Assembly (NCBI GenBank): GCA_964017045.1
Contig: OZ024807.1
Location: 7,366,481 to 7,430,480 of the forward strand
DNA length: 64,000 nucleotides
DNA from: Omphiscola glabra
Lineage: Eukaryota; Mollusca; Gastropoda; Lymnaeidae
Direction of reading: 5' to 3'
Positions within the stretch are counted from its first letter, which is position 1. Each line of letters starts with the position of its first letter. The notes beneath the pieces are model-generated. The model was not told where the DNA came from, made no database searches, and worked only from the letters and a program-made list of their open reading frames with translations. Shown one piece after another: positions 47,301 to 58,115 of this stretch. A program made the translations under genes and the position numbers.

Positions 47301-50300
47301 CAATTTATAAAAATTCATAATTAGTGCTGCGTCTCCTCCTTCACACCCCCCCCCCCCCCCCATGTTACCACCCTGAACTATATTAACATTCCAATGTCCC
47401 ACCCCCTATTACACGGCACATTTATTACGCTGATTTCCTTAAAATAAAAAAAAAAATTACACTTCGAACACACATGCGGTATTTTTGAGAATCCTATGTA
47501 GCAATTAGCGCTGTTATCGGGAATTTTATTTAGTGAACCCATCATCGCCACCTGGTAGCCTTACATAGAGAATTGTGTTTGTATATAACTGATTTTCTCG
47601 CTTTATTTTTTTAAATTACAAAATTTGAAACCACACGGCTGTGCTCAGTCCAGCAACTTAACATTGTATCCTATATTTTTACAGCTGATACAACTTATAT
47701 CATTATTGGTGTAGCTGGAGGCATTTTGATTGGTGCTATCCTAATCATCGTTCTGGTCATACTGATTATAAAGAAAAGAAGAGGAGAAAACTACAATGCG
47801 TAAGTTTATGCAAGTATCAGACCTGTTTACCCTCAAACTCTTAAAATCGTACAACATCATCACAAAATCATTCAATACATTATCTTAATAGTAAAAAATA
47901 AACATACAGTATAAATAATTTATACATCTCAAAAATTGTACATTGTACACCTTAAAGCATAAGAGTAAACAGGTCTGAAGTATATGTAAGAATGTTAAAT
48001 AATATGATGCATCATACACACCACAGTGACACATCAATCAGCTGAACACTTACCAATAGAACTTTTTTGACACAGGTGAAAAAAAAAATCCTCTTTTTAA
48101 AAAAAACATGCGGTACATGAAAGGTACCAGTAAACAGTAGTTTTTAGTTCCTGGATCAAAGTTCAAAGAATTTCTGTCGGGACCTAAACAGGGGCTGTGA
48201 CAATTTATTTCTGTCATTTCAACTTATACTTTTGAAATATTTGAACTACATAAAATGTTCAGGTGCTGCCAAATTGTGGTAAATGCAGACAATTGGTGCC
48301 ATGATGTATCACAGGGCCGCCTTCTTGGTTGCCACGACCCGTGAACTTTTATCATTCAGTGTCACTGAACCTAACTGTCACAGATATGAATATATGGGAG
48401 ATAAGTAATATAGGAATTATTCCTTATGTAATATATAGAGTATTGGGACTTAGAGAAAACTGGCCAATGAGAGGCGAGCAAGAATTCACGAAGTTTGTGT
48501 AGGAAGATAGATTGAACAGAAACGTTTGTGTTTAAATGAAGATTTTGAAATACTTATGATAAATTGCAAGAGTTTTTGGATTTAGTATGTTTGGCACATG
48601 AGATGTTGACCTATTTAAAGTATTAACTATTATTATTATTATTGTGATCATCACTTGTGTAATAAATAAAGTATAGTCACTATTATTAATCATTTGAACA
48701 ACTATGCCTCTGTTATAATTCATAAGACATTGTGATTGTGACACTAACCTGAACCCTAAATGTATCCCTAAACCTAACCTGAACCCTAAGTGTGTCCCTA
48801 AACCTAACCTGAACCCTAAATGTGTCCTTAAACCTAACCTGAACCCTAAATGTATCTCTAAACCTAACCTGAATCCTAAATGTATCTCGAAACCTAACCT
48901 GAACCCTAAATGTATCCCTAAACCTAACCTGAAACCTAAGTGTGTCCCTAAACCTAACCTGAACCCTAAGTGTGTCCCTAAGCCTAACCTGAACCCTAAG
49001 TGTGTCCCTAAACCTAACCTGAACTCTAAATGTATCCTTAAACCTAACCTGAACCCTAAATGTATCCCTAAACCTAACCTGAACCCTAAATGTATCTCTA
49101 AACCTAACCTGAACCCTAAATGTTTCCCTAATGGCACCAATTCTCTGCATTAGCCCAAATTGCTTTTTTTTTTTTTTTTTTTGGTTTAATTAAAAGTTCC
49201 ATCGCAATAAAGTTACAAAGTTTTTTCATAGAGCTGAAAATGCTGATACTCTAGTATTCATTAGGATTCTTGTGCAGGTGCCAACAGGTTTCAGTATTGT
49301 CATAGCACACACAATGTTTAGCTCAAGCAAAGCTACAAACGATTACAATAAGGAGAAATGTCTAACCATAATTAAAAGGGTTCTCAAACACAGACACTGT
49401 TGCTACCAGTATTAATTTAAATAACGATAATTAAAAGGGTTCTCAAACACAGACACTGTTGCTACCAGTATTAATTTAAATAACGATAATTAAAAGGGTT
49501 CTCAAACACAGACACTGTTGCTACCAGTATTAATTTAAATAACGATAATTAAAAGGGTTCTCAAACACAGACACTGTTGCTACCAGTATTAATTTAAAGC
49601 CCCGTTGTTGCTGTCTGCAGCAAAAAAGAAGAAGCTAAAGTTGAGGCACGTAGTGAGACGAACATTCCCCTGGTGGACAGATCTTTTGATGAGAATGATT
49701 CAGCCAGGCCACACAAAGGTGGGTCAAGAACGCCTATATACAGAGGACCCTCAGAGTCACCAAGTCCACGCACAGTCTCTAGATCTAAAGGTGAGTGAGT
49801 GTTAAAGGTTTCTGTATAGAATGAACAATTATTATTTTAAAAAATATATTTATTAAATTAGCTTATAACAATATATCCACATAGAGCAAAGAGCGCACAA
49901 AAGAAGTCCTTTTTATCCACATGACTTTTCCCTCCGGTACAGTGAAAAAAAAAAGGTTTATAAGACGTAAACTCACTAACTTTGTCAAGTCGTATCATAT
50001 TGATATTACTGTATTAATTTAAAAACAGGAACCTGTATTACTATAGCTAGTTTAAATAACTGATGATTTATCTATAATCCCATATAAATTGCTATCAAAT
50101 TTATCATCTGAGTCCATCTTTTCAAAATTACTAATGAAATGTTTAAGACATCTCAAAGTTTGATGAAAATCAGACTCATCAGATACTATTTTCATCAAAA
50201 AGTTGTAATTCATCCATTGGGGAAGGATGTAAACATGTTCGCATGTGTGCGCAGCTATAGAGAGATTATTAATGAATTAATTTTTCTTGTTAGCCATGTT

Positions 50301-51119
50301 ATAACCGACTTGCCAGTTGGTGTCATGTGGGATATAAAGGTTAAAATCCGTGGACGCCAATAGGCGTTGTGTGGATATCAATTTTAAGTCTTACCCTAAG
50401 GTAAAAGTGTCAAATTTTGATGTTCTGATGCAGACGTACATTCCAGACAAAGCAGAGAATGTACCTTTTAATTTCATCTCTGGAATTTTATCTTCACCGT
50501 GTGTCTTAGCTGTTTACAATTGAAGCAGAAATCGGCTTGTCGTAGTTGGATCCATCAGTCGTACTTATCTCAGCTTTGGTTTTTACATTTTGTAACTTTT
50601 TTTTTTTTTTTTTAAATCGTAACTTTGGTTTTGACATTTTGTAACTTTGGTTTTAGAGTTGTTAAGATTTTGCTTTGTTTGTTTCATTTTCCTGAAGCCA
50701 ACAACAACTCAAGGATACAGCAAGCTTCAGATGATGACTATGAGGAATACAATGCAAACGGCAAGCCTCCACCAGTGGCTCCCAAGTACAGGAAAAAAAA
50801 TGAAGTCAGAGATGACGGGGATGGAGAGGAGATTAGGCCACCGAAGGTCAAACCCAGGAGTATATTCCTCACCCCAAGTATGGAAGAGCTAGATAAGATC
50901 AATACTGCCGTGCAGGGAGGCAAGGGTAGCGAGCCTAGGGATGCCGCACGAAGGGGCAGTGAACCTAGGGAAACTGCACGAAGGGGCAGTGAACCAAGGG
51001 AAACTGCACGAAGGGGCGCTGAACCATGGGGTAGTGAACCAAGGGATACAGCACGGCGGGGCACTGAACCAAGAGGTATTGAACCTAAGGGCACTGCACC
51101 AAGGGGCACATTAGTTTAA
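32385..51119 (+). CDS. Type I transmembrane immunoglobulin-superfamily protein, unnamed
   Basis: Predicted cell-surface receptor or adhesion protein of 489 aa. Coding exons: 32385-32475, 37651-37910, 38223-38319, 39039-39166, 45776-45851, 46446-46556, 47685-47799, 49621-49790, 50698-51119; all GT-AG and in phase. Exon 1 is a signal peptide (FLKTLILISILVYF). Exons 2-3 form one Ig-like fold ending in the DDTATYTARLAVFG motif, with Ala where the disulphide Cys is expected. Exons 4-6 form a second fold with Cys (TYKC), Trp (INFYWK) and Cys (EITC). N-glycosylation sites include NLT and NDS. Exon 7 is the membrane helix (IIIGVAGGILIGAILIIVLV) with a stop-transfer KKRRGE. The tail holds DDDYEEYNANGKPPPVAPKY, resembling phosphotyrosine and SH3-binding sites, and a repetitive RRGSEPRETA section. 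I do not recognise a named orthologue; ligand and role are unknown. Confidence 0.85.
33152..35876 (-). mobile_element. Near-complete, inactivated hAT transposon (ZNF862-like transposase)
   Basis: A 2725-bp element with inverted termini caatgttccctctaaggttt (left) and, reversed, caatgttccctttaagctgc (right). It is flanked by a perfect 8-bp duplication gactggag (33144-33151 and 35877-35884). The minus strand encodes a hAT transposase in broken frames: SWRNKNYAFEFVESN, TVDESTDISLTNILILYAKF, VMFTSDGASVMLGKN, LEQHCLAYREDLHIDDACKH and FGPLKEIRWLPDN, in the order expected for the ZNF862/Tip100-like branch. Multiple stops and frameshifts, plus a 31-bp internal duplication (35370-35430), make it non-functional. 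It lies in intron 1 of the Ig gene, in reverse orientation to it. Confidence 0.92.
37068..37412. mobile_element. hAT-like non-autonomous element
   Basis: 345 bp with inverted termini caggggtgccact (left) and, reversed, cagaggtgccact (right), flanked by near-identical 8-mers tatccatc (37060-37067) and tgtccatc (37413-37420). Non-coding. Its right end lies 238 bp upstream of exon 2 of the Ig gene. Confidence 0.75.
38521..38937. mobile_element. hAT-like non-autonomous element with perfect 8-bp duplication
   Basis: A 417-bp element from cagaggtccccaaac to gtttgggaatctcta-like right end (cactttgggaatctcta). It is flanked by gtgtacac on both sides (38513-38520 and 38938-38945). The body includes cgacccctgggggtcgatat near the right end. 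Non-coding; in the intron between exons 3 and 4 of the Ig gene. Confidence 0.85.
39504..40423 (+). mobile_element. Tigger-type (pogo/Tc1-mariner) internal-deletion derivative
   Basis: A 920-bp element with about 22-bp inverted termini (cagtggaacctctcataacg ... cgttatgagaggttccactg) and TA on both sides (39502-39503 and 40424-40425). An open frame at 39672-40175 keeps only the C-terminal part of a Tigger/Jerky-type transposase: ELTTEELMELHRVSQQEIME, RKMLKAWETVASYIEKHHPN, FRQILKRRQKQMSLDSFLVK. The helix-turn-helix and DDE catalytic core are missing. An 18-bp unit coding for SSLMEE is repeated four times. It lies in the intron between exons 4 and 5 of the Ig gene. Confidence 0.93.
40826..40965 (+). 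repeat. LINE tail with expanded TATCC/TATCA/TATCT pentanucleotides
   Basis: The sequence tttgaatcaataaaagcatc is followed by about 120 bp of tatcc, tatca and tatct pentamers. The lead-in matches the retroelement tails at 2297-2330 and 46915-46945; this one has expanded into a microsatellite. Confidence 0.85.
41434..42275. repeat. Large minisatellite, 30-bp unit, ~28 copies
   Basis: Tandem cttctaggccgccctatcct tagttccaca with variants (catctagcccgccccaccct). Because the unit is 30 bp and lacks stops in some frames, it encodes a 10-residue repeat (VELRIGRPRS) on the minus strand over two long frames that have no other coding signature. It lies in the intron between exons 4 and 5 of the Ig gene. 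Confidence 0.95.
43083..43445. repeat. Pyrimidine-rich minisatellite, ~24-bp unit
   Basis: Degenerate repeats of ttgatccaccatctcctccc, about 14 copies, in the same intron. Open frames here are repeat artefacts. Confidence 0.9.
43511..44635. mobile_element. Solo long terminal repeat
   Basis: 1125 bp beginning tgtcac and ending gtgaca (an inverted TG...CA terminus), flanked by a perfect 5-bp target duplication atgcc (43506-43510 and 44636-44640). A TATA-like tatatataaat lies at about 44336, as expected of an LTR promoter on the plus strand. No internal gag/pol sequence remains, so it is a recombination product. The open frame at 43814-44053 lies inside and is not a gene. A Gypsy or related origin is likely but not shown. 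Confidence 0.85.
44853..45011. repeat. 53-bp tandem triplication
   Basis: Three almost identical copies of gatttagcaatcacctttgc followed by atcaatgaacaaagcagacc tgttaaccctcaa. The last copy runs into a degenerate relative (45000-45180) of the small inverted-repeat element at 47818-47977. Confidence 0.95.
46126..46342. repeat. Minisatellite, 15-19-bp unit, ~13 copies
   Basis: Repeats of cctctgatatcacag, some extended to cctccctctgatatcacag. Located about 100 bp upstream of exon 6 of the Ig gene. Confidence 0.95.
46915..46945 (+). mobile_element. LINE/SINE 3' tail with TATCT repeats
   Basis: The stretch tttggatcaataaaagtatc ttatcttttctta matches the tails at 2297-2330 and 40826. It is preceded by a C homopolymer. 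Confidence 0.6.
47818..47977. mobile_element. 160-bp MITE next to the exon 7 donor
   Basis: Perfect 13-bp inverted termini (cagacctgtttac ... gtaaacaggtctg) flanked by aagtat (47812-47817 and 47978-47983). It starts 18 bp after the end of exon 7 of the Ig gene. A diverged relative lies at about 44990-45178. Confidence 0.85.
48748..49128. repeat. Minisatellite, 30-bp unit, ~13 copies, telomere-like
   Basis: Tandem aacctgaaccctaaatgtat ccctaaacct. The unit contains ccctaa-type words but is not a true telomeric repeat. Long open frames (HLGFRLGLG and RDTFRVQVR repeats) on the minus strand are artefacts of the 30-bp periodicity. A short reversed copy is at 30099-30180. Confidence 0.95.
49368..49598. 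repeat. 59-bp tandem repeat, 4 copies, abutting exon 8
   Basis: Four nearly identical units of aattaaaagggttctcaaac acagacactgttgctaccag tattaatttaaataacgat. The array ends 22 bp before exon 8 of the Ig gene (49621), so it occupies the branch-point zone. Confidence 0.95.
50918..51105 (+). repeat. Coding minisatellite in the last exon of the Ig gene
   Basis: Degenerate units of 30 bp and shorter (gcacgaaggggcagtgaacc tagggaaact) encode RRGSEPRETA and its variants in the cytoplasmic tail. The frame is kept by unit lengths divisible by three. Confidence 0.9.
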
Positions 51120-52445
51120 TTTTTAAAAAAAAAATAAAATCTACTGTATAAGCTGTCTAAAAAAAGACTTTGCCATAAACATATAAAGTGTTGTGCTCTT
51201 CTTTGCAGCTACATCTCCTATCTGGCTTTAGCTGTGCATGTTATTATCTGTTCTATAAGAGATTGTTCTATTGTACTTTTTGGAGTAATCCAAATATAAA
51301 ACCTGCGGAGTGAATCTAAACTCAAGTTATGAAATATTAAATAATTTGTCATGATCAGATTAAATGACAAGCGCAGCTGGATGAACAAAATTTGCGATTC
51401 TCAATTCAGACAAACGGACAACGTAAGGACTGATTTTGGAACAACTTATCTTAAACTCTCTTTGAACGAGCAGTGTTCTTGATCTGTTTTTTCTGTTATT
51501 GTTTTTTTCTAAAGCTCTGGGTCATTAACCTGTGTTGGACATGGGCATGGCACTGCTTTTGTGATGTCACTTCAGATGAACTAACTGTAACCGATTGTGT
51601 TAATATTTTTGCTCAGTAGTTATAGCTGAAATATACAAGAACTGTTCAATATATACACCTAGATATTAAGTGTTTTGTTAAAAGGTTGATTTTTTTATGT
51701 GGAGATAATTTTTTTATTTTTTCAATTCGACAAAGGTACTTGAAGAAGCTGTGTCTTGACTCTGACCATTTACAATTGAAGCTGATTTTGAAGAGCATAC
51801 ATTGTTAACAGATCGGATTGTTGTTTTTGTTTTGGACATTTTAAGATACCTAAAAATTATATTTTTCTCCTCAACATTCCACACCTGCTCACTAGTCTCT
51901 TCATAGTTTATGTACACATCCAACTTATTATCTCTTTTTTTTTACATCTGCCTTGAAACATATCCAATTATATGCCTTATATCCCATCTGTAATAGCCAT
52001 TTTTATTTTTCTTCAAAATTATTTTAAATATTTTCATCAAAATTTAACTTTTTTTTTTTATCAATTCAGTCAACATGAAAATTTTCTATATAATGTAATG
52101 TAATTGCATTAGTTGATTTTGTTGATGATATATATATACAACCTATTGCTCGAACTACACCAGCATGGACACATTTTTTTGTATTCAAGTCTTTTCTTTT
52201 CTGATGAATTAAATATAAAATGGTTTCTGAATGTGGCCTCTTATCAATTAATGATATTTCTTTTCTTGAGAATTAGTCATCATAATGGATGAATAATTCA
52301 AGTTCTGTAAAAATAACTGTCAATTTTAAACATTTTCTTGTACATATTTTGCCAAAATTTATTTTGCTTTTATTTTATTTTTTTAATCAGCAGTGATTGT
52401 GTAAATATGTTATCTAATCAGAAATAAATGCTCAGAATAATTAGC
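51120..52445 (+). terminator. Ig gene 3' UTR with candidate poly(A) signal
   Basis: After the TAA at 51117-51119 the DNA is AT-rich and non-coding. AATAAA at 52423-52428 is a plausible signal; another at 55755-55760 would give a longer 3' UTR. Confidence 0.5.
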
Positions 52446-52984
52446 ATCCATGTTGATGTAAATGTTCATGTGTAAATATTAAAATGATTGTTTGATCCAA
52501 AACTAACTCAAGGGATCTCAAACTATTCACATGAGAGGGATAAACAATTTAAAAAAAAAAAAGAAACAATTTTAATTTAAATACTTGATCTTTACGATTT
52601 TTCCAGTATAAAGGGACACTATTTAAATAATAGCACTAGAGGCAGTATCCAGACCTTCATACTGTCTATGCCACTGCCTAGGTCTCAAGAGTTTTTTGTC
52701 AGTTCTGATCATAATATATTTCTGCCCCATCTGTGGTTCATGTTCCTTAGTCTTCAATTTTTGGTTGAATATTTCTTTCAGAGTTCTAGTTTACCAATAC
52801 TAAGTTAATGTATCAAATATTTTATGGATTGAATCTTGTTTAACTCTTTTGAGGATTCAAAATGTTCACCTACAATCGGTACATATCGGTACAAACAGTG
52901 ATGTTAACATGTCATATAAAAATGATGAATGCTTTAATCATATGAATCTCTTGAGCTGTAAAACAAAGGAGGTTTCAAGTGTTA

Positions 52985-53095
52985 GTTTTCTTCCAGTGGG
53001 TCTTTGAGTCCACTGTAACCTTTTGACCAGTCTTTGAGTCCGCTGTAACCGTTTCACCAGTCTTTTGAGTCCGCTGTAACCGTTTCAGTTTAACC
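52985..53095. repeat. ~31-bp tandem repeat, 3 copies
   Basis: Repeats of gagtccgctgtaaccgtttc accagtcttt with small length variation. Confidence 0.85.
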
Positions 53096-56000
53096 CCAAA
53101 GTCTTAGAATTGTTTTTAAATCAAAGGATTTAATTAACATTTTATAACTTGATTGTTGTGTTGGGGCACGTAAATACACAACTGAGCCACTCATTCAATT
53201 TACACTGAGTTTACTCAACTTAAAAAGGTGAACATTAAAAAGGAAGAATAATTTTTTCTTTTGTTATGATTTGTAAACATATTTTTTTTCACTTCTGTTT
53301 TTATACAATCTTTTCTGTAGAGCCTGTAGCTCTGCTAATTTCAGAAATGTCTTTTTCCATCTTAAATCTGTCAGCTCTACCATCAGACCATACGTTTGTA
53401 ATGAAGAAAACACTTTCTGTAGATGAATGACAAGTGAGACTAGGAAGGCTGTTGAAGACTATTCATGAATCAATAAGTGTGTTATATTCTCATAGAGTAA
53501 TATCTATCCTATTTTTTAATCTTTACTTTTTAATCTATCTTGTTTGCTCCATATCAAATGCATAACCATTACATCTTTTATAAAATCCTATTGGTGCATA
53601 TATTTTTCTCCCCTCATGTTGGGACTGCTGGGGAGCACAGGCTGGATGTCCAGCACTAGTCTGCCATCATCCTGTCATGCTGAGCACTTTATGTTTATTA
53701 GGATATTTTTGTTTGGCAGACTCCATCCATGTGAGCCTCTGCCGTTTGGGGCTTGCCATCCACCTCTTCTCTCTCTCTCTGCTGCATTTAGCCTCACACA
53801 AGCGAATTGGCATCTTTTGAAAGCATCTCGTATTTGGGCTGATCAACTTTAGTGTCCCTTAAAATTAAGTTCCGTAGCTTTAAACAGATTCAAATTCAAA
53901 CACAGAGTGGTGTTGTCATTAAATAAAATATATATTATGGTCAGAATACTTAGTTTATCAGTTTAAGAATGTGGATTTTTTCTGTAATTAAATGATGTGT
54001 GTGTAATTATTTGTGAGTGTAAAAAGTGTGGAATTATTACCCTTCACTTTTACTCTTTCTATTACCATGGCAGTAAATGGAAGTAACCATATGGTGTACA
54101 AGAGCTTAGAGACTTTACTCAAGGTTCTCAAATTCTGTCCAATTTTCTTGATTGAATTATTGATAAGAATAATAAAATGATATATTTTTTGCATTTTTAC
54201 GCACATTGACATCTATGGAGATATCATAATTGTGAAACCATGTGAATTTTTCTTACTTAAGTTGTGCTGCTTAAAAAACGTCGGGAAATTTTTATCTCTG
54301 CTGAAAGTATTTGATTTTTTTTTATCTTGATGGTATATGCAAGCCCACCATTAATTGTGGCTGTTGACAGTTCAGATTATGTCACAAGGCCAACAAGGAA
54401 ATATCACCCGATGTATTGTAAGACATGTCCATGCCCGCACCTTGTTGAGCAGGTGGCAGTGAGGTAGACTGGTTCTGTGATACGTCCTGTGAACTGTACA
54501 GATCACCAGCACATGCAATTGGGAAATTATTCTCAATCTTTTGCAGTAGCCTCTATTTGGCTGTGTGTTAAAAATGTTTCAGAGTAACACTGAACGATGG
54601 ACCTAGCCTGAAGACATTCTCAGGACTATCGACACATGCAAATCCATTTATCTGTTTAAAGAATTTTACTTCTTGAAAATTAATGATTTATTTTATGTGT
54701 AATAATGTAGAACTGTCAAAGATTTATGGATAGAATAACCTTTAAGGAGAGGCTGGTAAAATACTCATTTACAAAGAAAAAAAGGGAAACAATTCTGAAT
54801 TCTCTTAATGGATCCACCCCCCCTTAATGTTACTTCTTTGTGAGATAAGGAGAGGACTGCATTACTTATTTGTAAGACATTTAAGCAAGTAAATAAAAAC
54901 AATTTTGTTTAAACTCTTATAATTAAAGGGTCATTACTTGAAATTTTTTAAAATGTCCTCCCCTTTTTTTTCTTCTGTTCTTTTTCATTATTGATAAATT
55001 TTGTGTGTGTTGAAAATGCAAAGTTTCCCAACCTATGTTTTTAATGGTCATAGATACAATTTGATGACCTGTAAAATTTTGATGGATCAAAACATCAAGC
55101 TTTAGTTAACAGCTGTGTATCAAATTTTAACACACCAAAACTTGAAAGTTGGATTGAAATGACATGAAAGTGGTTGAAAAAAGAGAGATTGGTACATGCT
55201 GAGTATAAATAAATACATTTTTTTTGTATCAGTCCTAAAATTGAAATTTTGATTGGATACCTTTGAAAATATGTAAAATTAAACTAAGCTGACTTTCCTA
55301 GGTTGTGAGCCATCTCATATGACCACTTATACAGAAAAGGAAAGTTGTGGTAACATTTTGAAAAAAAAAGTCATAGGGAGGCTCTCAAACTGAGTGGCTT
55401 GAGATTAATAAATTGCTTAAAAACTTAACAGAACAAAAAAACTTTTCAGAAATTTTTGTATTTGCATTTAAATTTTGTTAAACTTTTGTGTTTAACTTTT
55501 GTTTATTAATTCAATCTTGATTATTTCAAATTAAAAAAAAAAAATCCATCATAAAAAAAAAATAATGTCAAAAGAACATTTTGGAAAAATAAAGAATTTT
55601 TTTTGATGTGCATAGGTTGCATTTAGAAATCAAAACTTGGTGTCGCTATGTAAAGTAATTGTGATCCTACTTTAACTCCACTCTACATAAAGCTATATGT
55701 GTCCAAGGTGCAAAAGTAATTATGTTTACAAACCAAATGTATGAAATTATTTGAAATAAAACTGTAAATAGATATATTTTATGAATGTTTTTTTTTATAA
55801 ACTGTACTAAGAACCTTGTTAGTGCTTTTGTTCTGTTACTACAATGTTATCCAAGAGAAATTGTTGAAATCGGGGAATCCCACAGAGGTATATACTGGTT
55901 CATAGGTTAAGCCTGAAAAGTTAAAACTTATTGTGTGACTAAATTACTCTGGTTAGCCTGAAAAGTTAAATCTATGTGACTAAATTATTCAACTAAACAA

Positions 56001-57774
56001 TCTGGTGCATCAAGAATTAACTAAATAATGGTGCACTGTAATAAATTTTGGAAACCACTGGTTCAAAACATTACAGTGTAGAGCAGGATTTTAAAAAAAA
56101 TATATTAAGTTAACATTTTTGTTGTTGCTCAATGTTAAATATTTCAGTAACAAGGTTTGACTAGAATGTCTCTAGACAGGATTGATATGTCTGTATTGTC
56201 AGAATTTTTTTTTGTTTTTGCCTCCTATACATAACATAACTTAAATTGTTCTCTAATATTTAGTGTTTGTTGCCATTATTAATGCTTGAATGCAGTGAGA
56301 ATTAAGTTGAATTTTTAAATAGATAGAAGGCTTTAAAATAAATGCCCTTAATTTGGTGATGCTTTTAATATGTTTATCTGTTGTGCCTGAAATTAAAATT
56401 CCAGCCATACATCGTGTTTTAACGTGGAAAATTTAATGTATCGAATAAAAATTAAAATCCTAATAATGCTAATAGTGATTGTGGTTGTTCATAAATTATG
56501 TTAATTAATCATACCAATTTTACTTTAAATACATGATCTTTAGGATTTTTCCAGTATAAAGGGACACTTCTGGTTAGCAACAAGATGGCTGACTTGCAAA
56601 TTTGTGTACCAAAATTGATGATAACGGGGAAAGCGATGAATGAATATAAATACCCGGCATGTAAAACCAATGTGGTAAGCTTGGGTAAGAAAACAGGAGT
56701 AAACCCAAACTGTGAAATCCGGAGATTGAGTTTCGAAGTTGATCCGATGCCAATATCAATGTCATTTGGGTAACTCATGCGACACAGTTTCAGTTAGTGC
56801 CACGTTGTATTGATGGCTGTCATTCCCTTGAATGTACTGGCCGTGCAGAGAGTGGGGATCTGCTGCTTTGGGCAACAGCTGGTCTTCATAAAACACCATC
56901 CAGCATAAAGAGCTGCATCGGTGATGACACTTGACGAGGAGCAGAGCTTTTCTTTGTAAAGCAAGGAATGTAAAGCCTTTGCAACAAGAAGAGCATTACG
57001 GAAGGCCTTATACAACAAGGATTCAAGGTTCTCCTGTGAAAAACGCAGCCAAGGCTACCATTCCAGAATCAGCCTTTGTAAGCCATTTAATAAGGTGTCA
57101 ATAGCTATTTCATCGTCTTGCTAAGACGGATGCCATAGATATAGATAGATATATATTGTTATGGGCGTCCTGTTTACTTTCATTCATATTTTCTGGTGAA
57201 TGAACTTAAGCTGACCCCAAGTTCGTCAGCGCTATTAGGGTGTGGCTAATTTAAAAATAGTCTCCCTTGACCTCGATTACAAATAAATACAATCTATGGT
57301 CTGTATTATTATTAGAATTATGTAGAAATATCGAGAAAGGAATACAATGCGTAAGTATGTTCAAGAAGTATCTATGAAACAGGCTATATAAACTCCTAGA
57401 GAGATTGAGGGGAGGGGGAGGAGATGAGAGATATTTTGAGCGTGTGCTATTTTTTGCTATAGAGCTTTGCTACGCGGCTGTTAATAAATTGTATGATTAA
57501 TCAATGTAAGTTGTAAACCTTTGTGTATGTTGATCAGAATGGCATAAGTTTGCATGTAAGATACATAGTTTTTTTTTTTTTTTGCAGGCATTAGTGGTAG
57601 TGGTACATGTTTATGTAATGGCATTGGGTGGAATGTATGAGCTTAAAATCTTGGACATGAGACTTTAGATGGCTAAACTGGTACAATTTGACATACACGT
57701 TCTCATTTTGTTAAGATTGGTGTACAAGTTAATGTTAAGCTCTTGCATATTATTAACAGCGGGTAAAAATTAAC

Positions 57775-58115
57775 ATGAAGTTCTTGTACGGTATTAAAAC
57801 TGATACAAGTCAACATAGTTCTTGTCATAAAGACTGGAACAAGTTAACATATAAAGTTCTTATATCATAAAGACTGGAACAAGTTAACATATACAGTTCT
57901 TACATTTAAATTATCTTTGATGAAACTGCATAGGTTGACATCCAGTCCTTGATGTTACAAGTACAAGCCAACATCAAGTCCTTATGTCATGAAGACTGGT
58001 ACAAGTACAAGCCAACATCAAGTCCTTGATGTCATGAAGACTGGTACAAGTACAAGCCAACATCAAGTCCTTGATGTCCTGAAGACTGGTACAAGTACAA
58101 GCTAACATCAATTTC
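57775..58115. repeat. ~45-bp tandem repeat, degenerate
   Basis: Repeats built on ggtacaagtacaagccaaca tcaagtccttgatgtcatga agact. The rightmost three copies are near-identical and those to the left more decayed. Confidence 0.85.

Noticed and set aside
48532..49150. Two overlapping long minus-strand frames (202 and 145 codons)
   Set aside because: They are translations of the 30-bp minisatellite; the period divisible by three keeps frames open. No domain, no splice context.
57156..57500. Second solo LTR starting tgttatgggcg
   Set aside because: No matching 3' end with a target duplication could be found.
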